Notes under the pieces: generated by a model
What the model was told of the DNA's origin: nothing
Database searches by the model: none
The model's input: only the letters and a program-made list of their open reading frames with translations
Part shown: positions 5,711 to 7,385 of the stretch, piece after piece
Numbering within the stretch: position 1 is the first letter of the stretch
Layout of the letters: the number at the start of each line of letters is the position of its first letter
Program-made: the position numbers and the translations under genes
NCBI GenBank assembly: GCA_004376385.1
Contig: SOJY01000235.1
Location: forward strand, 1-7,385
Source: Candidatus Bathyarchaeum sp.
GTDB lineage: Archaea; Thermoproteota; Bathyarchaeia; Bathyarchaeales; Bathyarchaeaceae
Length of the DNA: 7,385 bases
Direction: 5' to 3'

Positions 5711-6214
5711 TTATGGGAGAAGTTTCTGTAGCTGTTTTGTTAGGTTTGTTGCTGTTTCTTTGAGTTTGAGTGTTAGTCCTTCTCCGAAGCTGGTGTCCTG
5801 TGGCTGGATTATGAGGAGGGCGATTTTGGCGGCTGTGGTTTGGGTGAGGTAGTCACAGAAGATTCTGAGGGGCAGGGTATGGGTTGAGATTGACGTCTTT
5901 CTTATCAGTTGAGTGGGGTCTGCAAGCTGTGGGGTTCCGGGTTCTTTGTTTATTATGCCTGCGTCAACGAGCAATATGTGAGTGGGCTTGAAGTTTGCTA
6001 TCTGCTGCATGAAGCTTTCGGGAACAGTTTCGGCTTCAATCAAAAAAACAGAATCTGAGACCTTGTTTTGTAGGTTTCTTACTATTTTGACTCCTACAAA
6101 GTCGTCTCTCCGAAACGGGTTCCCTATGCCAGCAACAACCACCCTCTCTGCTCCAGAAAACCAATTCTTTAGGGATGATTTGACGTCAACTGTTTGTTCC
6201 TCGGAACCAGCCAT
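5711..6214 (-). CDS. hycI: NiFe-hydrogenase maturation endopeptidase, HycI type (family M52)
   Basis: Cuts the C-terminal tail from the large subunit of a NiFe-hydrogenase after nickel insertion. From ATG 6214 the protein has 167 aa. It shows GIGNPFRRDDFVGV at 29-42 with nickel-binding D38, VDAG with D84, and STHTLPL with H112, the three expected metal ligands. A later IIQPQDTSFGEGLT matches the HycI-type IQP element and separates it from HyaD/HybD types. The usual Gly after DD is Phe here. About 28 residues precede the core, a short helix seen in archaeal relatives. A GTG at 6220 would add two residues, but AGGTTGA at 6227-6221 is spaced 6 nt from the ATG and 0 nt from the GTG, so ATG is preferred. 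No hydrogenase is in the window; hdrB lies 125 nt upstream on the same strand, so the target is probably a hydrogenase coupled to Hdr, encoded elsewhere. Confidence 0.88.
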   Translation of the reverse strand: MAGSEEQTVDVKSSLKNWFSGAERVVVAGIGNPFRRDDFVGVKIVRNLQNKVSDSVFLIEAETVPESFMQQIANFKPTHILLVDAGIINKEPGTPQLADPTQLIRKTSISTHTLPLRIFCDYLTQTTAAKIALLIIQPQDTSFGEGLTLKLKETATNLTKQLQKLLP

Positions 6215-6257
6215 CTCCACTCAACCTATCATAGTTATGGAAAGGATAAGGGAAGCA

Positions 6258-6267
6258 CTTAAAATTT
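6258..6267 (-). promoter_or_regulatory. Weak candidate TATA box before hycI
   Basis: Reads AAATTTTAAG on the minus strand, about 45 nt before the hycI ATG, in the 125-nt gap after hdrB. It would allow separate transcription of hycI. Assigned by composition and distance only. Confidence 0.22.
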
Positions 6268-6339
6268 GTAGTTGCTTAGGTTTTCCAGAAAAAGCTAGTT
6301 TTCAACAATGAAGTATTATTAGTCTCCTAATATGATTTG

Positions 6340-7218
6340 TTAGGTTGTGTTTAGTATTTTTGTTGCGTCTACTCTTAGTTCGTCTATTGCCATTTGTTTT
6401 GGTGTAAAGCCCATTGCTAGTCCTAGTAGTTGTGGGTAATGGAGTACTGGTATTCCAAATTTTTCGTTTAGTAGTCGTTCTATTCTTGGCTGGTTGATGT
6501 CAAACATCATGTGGCAGAAGGGACAGACAGTAATCAGCGCCTCTGCTTTTACAGCCTTAACGTTACGAAGCTTATCGCCAGCAAGATACAAAGGAATCTT
6601 ATCATTCACACCAACTATTGGAGCGCCACAGCAGTCTGTTTCGTACATGTAATCCAAGCATTCGGCCCCAGTTGCCTCAATCAGCTTCTTCAACAATACC
6701 GGATTCTCTGGATCATCAAAACCAATATACTTCGCGGGACGCAAAACGTGGCAGCCATTATGCTCAGCCACCTTCAATCCAGTTAGAGGCTTCACAACCG
6801 CTTCTTTTACTTTCTCTAAGCCAACATCTTCAACAAGAGCTTGAATAAGATGCCGGACCCTGATTTTTCCGCCCTTGAATTCCATGCATATCTCCTTGAG
6901 AATGCCGTTGATATGCTCTTTGAGCTTCTTGTCCTCCTGAAGACTCTTGTTCAGCTTACGTAGGGTTCCAGCGCACCCCGGACACAAGGTAAGTATGTCC
7001 ATGTTCTTTTGTTCCGCCAAGCAAAGATTCCTAGCAGCCAACACCAGCATCGCATCATGATCCACAGAATCTATGGGCAAGCCGCAGCAGTTGAACTCGG
7101 GCATCTCAACCAACTCCACGCCCAGCCGCTCCAGCATCCTCCTAGAGGAAACCTCGTAACTGGGAATTCTGTAAGGAATAACGCAACCCAAAAACAGCAG
7201 ATACTTCAACTCAGACAC
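6340..7218 (-). CDS. hdrB: Heterodisulfide reductase subunit B (two CCG domains)
   Basis: Subunit that holds the non-cubane [4Fe-4S] clusters reducing a heterodisulfide (CoM-S-S-CoB in methanogens, other thiols or acceptors elsewhere). The 292-aa length is normal. Both CX31-39CCX33-36CXXC motifs are intact: C12, C44-C45, C79-C82, and C156, C196-C197, C232-C235. The N-terminus LGCVIPYRIPSYE and the late HYPQLLGLAMG are typical HdrB elements. The start is GTG with GAGGGAG 7 nt upstream, overlapping the end of the preceding HdrC-like frame by 8 nt, so the two are coupled. Membership of an HdrA-containing complex is expected from the family, but HdrA is not in the window. Without methanogenesis genes here, the natural disulfide is unknown. 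Codon composition on the coding strand turns from G/T-rich to A/C-rich over the last 150 nt. Confidence 0.93.
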   Translation of the reverse strand: MSELKYLLFLGCVIPYRIPSYEVSSRRMLERLGVELVEMPEFNCCGLPIDSVDHDAMLVLAARNLCLAEQKNMDILTLCPGCAGTLRKLNKSLQEDKKLKEHINGILKEICMEFKGGKIRVRHLIQALVEDVGLEKVKEAVVKPLTGLKVAEHNGCHVLRPAKYIGFDDPENPVLLKKLIEATGAECLDYMYETDCCGAPIVGVNDKIPLYLAGDKLRNVKAVKAEALITVCPFCHMMFDINQPRIERLLNEKFGIPVLHYPQLLGLAMGFTPKQMAIDELRVDATKILNTT

Positions 7219-7385
7219 CTAACGGCTCCCTCTTTGCAACTTTAGAAACAGCCAAAACATCAAACAACCTAGCCACATCATCCGTGTTGGCTTTTGGCAA
7301 GGCAGGCAACCCTCTTTCCATGCGCCTCTTGAGCCGCAACTCAGGATTCCGATACGCATACCCAGTCTTCAAAATATTACCAGTC
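7211..7385 (-). CDS. hdrC: C-terminal end of a probable HdrC (partial, enters from the right edge)
   Basis: A minus-strand frame is open from the right window edge (first full codon 7384-7382) to a TGA at 7213-7211, giving 57 residues. It begins TGNILKTGYAYRNPELRLK, continues with a basic RRMERGLPALPK and a helix DDVARLFDVLAVSKVAKR. The pattern of a K/R-rich RGLP.LP segment near the end resembles HdrC tails, and the frame overlaps the hdrB start by 8 nt as hdrC-hdrB pairs often do. The Fe-S cysteines of HdrC would lie outside the window, so the name rests on context and a weak tail likeness. It is too short for most gene callers to list. Confidence 0.6.
   Translation of the reverse strand, partial: TGNILKTGYAYRNPELRLKRRMERGLPALPKANTDDVARLFDVLAVSKVAKREPLGV

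Noticed and set aside
6326..6344. Short inverted repeat CCTAA/TTAGG around the hdrB stop
   Set aside because: A 5-bp stem with a 9-nt loop and no T-tract; expected by chance in A/T-rich DNA.
6511..7245. Plus-strand frames of 76-91 codons opposite hdrB
   Set aside because: Opposite a complete HdrB with ten ligand cysteines; overlapping each other and without ribosome sites.
1..7385. CRISPR, tRNA/rRNA, insertion sequence, toxin-antitoxin or phage-defence system
   Set aside because: No regular repeat array, cloverleaf, terminal inverted repeats, transposase, nuclease or small paired genes were seen on either strand.

Overview
The window looks like a piece of a moderate-GC anaerobic archaeal genome. 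Pointers are a tungsten-type aldehyde:ferredoxin oxidoreductase (AOR), a heterodisulfide reductase HdrB with the end of an HdrC-like gene, a HycI-type NiFe-hydrogenase maturation peptidase, a MoaD/ThiS ubiquitin-fold protein, A/T-rich TATA-like boxes upstream of genes, and heavy use of TTG and GTG starts behind good Shine-Dalgarno (SD) sites. A Bathyarchaeia-like or other Thermoproteota lineage is my best guess. This is inference from gene content only; no 16S rRNA gene or other marker is present.

Layout. (1) 1-1390, plus strand: the 3' part of an ABC-2 type transporter permease, overlapping by 4 nt a small protein that is anchored in the membrane at both ends and has an outside domain. (2) 1479-2669, plus: an M24-family metallopeptidase (Xaa-Pro aminopeptidase/prolidase-like) with all metal ligands. 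(3) 2677-2964, minus: a MoaD/ThiS-like protein ending in Gly-Gly, convergent with the peptidase (7 nt gap). (4) 2965-3268: a 304-nt divergent intergenic region with TATA-like boxes on both sides and a spaced pair of near-identical 11-mers. (5) 3269-5654, plus: a two-gene unit of AOR (622 aa) and a four-cluster ferredoxin (164 aa), closed by a strong hairpin and T-tract. (6) 5711-7385, minus: HdrC-like 3' end, hdrB and a hydrogenase maturation peptidase, reading towards the AOR unit.

How the genes may work together. AOR needs a tungsto-bispyranopterin cofactor, and MoaD is the sulfur carrier for pterin dithiolene synthesis, so the divergent pair can link cofactor supply to enzyme production. 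The 16-cysteine ferredoxin subunit would carry electrons from AOR. HdrBC handles thiol/disulfide or flavin-bifurcation electron flow, and HycI-type peptidases mature NiFe-hydrogenases that often feed Hdr. The right two thirds of the window is therefore an electron-transfer island joining aldehyde oxidation (or acid reduction) to an Hdr/hydrogenase module. The physical link between AOR and Hdr is inference. The ABC transporter and the peptidase look unrelated to it.

No RNA gene, CRISPR array, insertion sequence, integrase or attachment site was seen. The most unusual features are the AOR-ferredoxin/MoaD/Hdr neighbourhood, two genes with a tiny ATG...TAA frame squeezed between an AGGAG and a TTG start, and a strand-composition switch that ignores gene direction.
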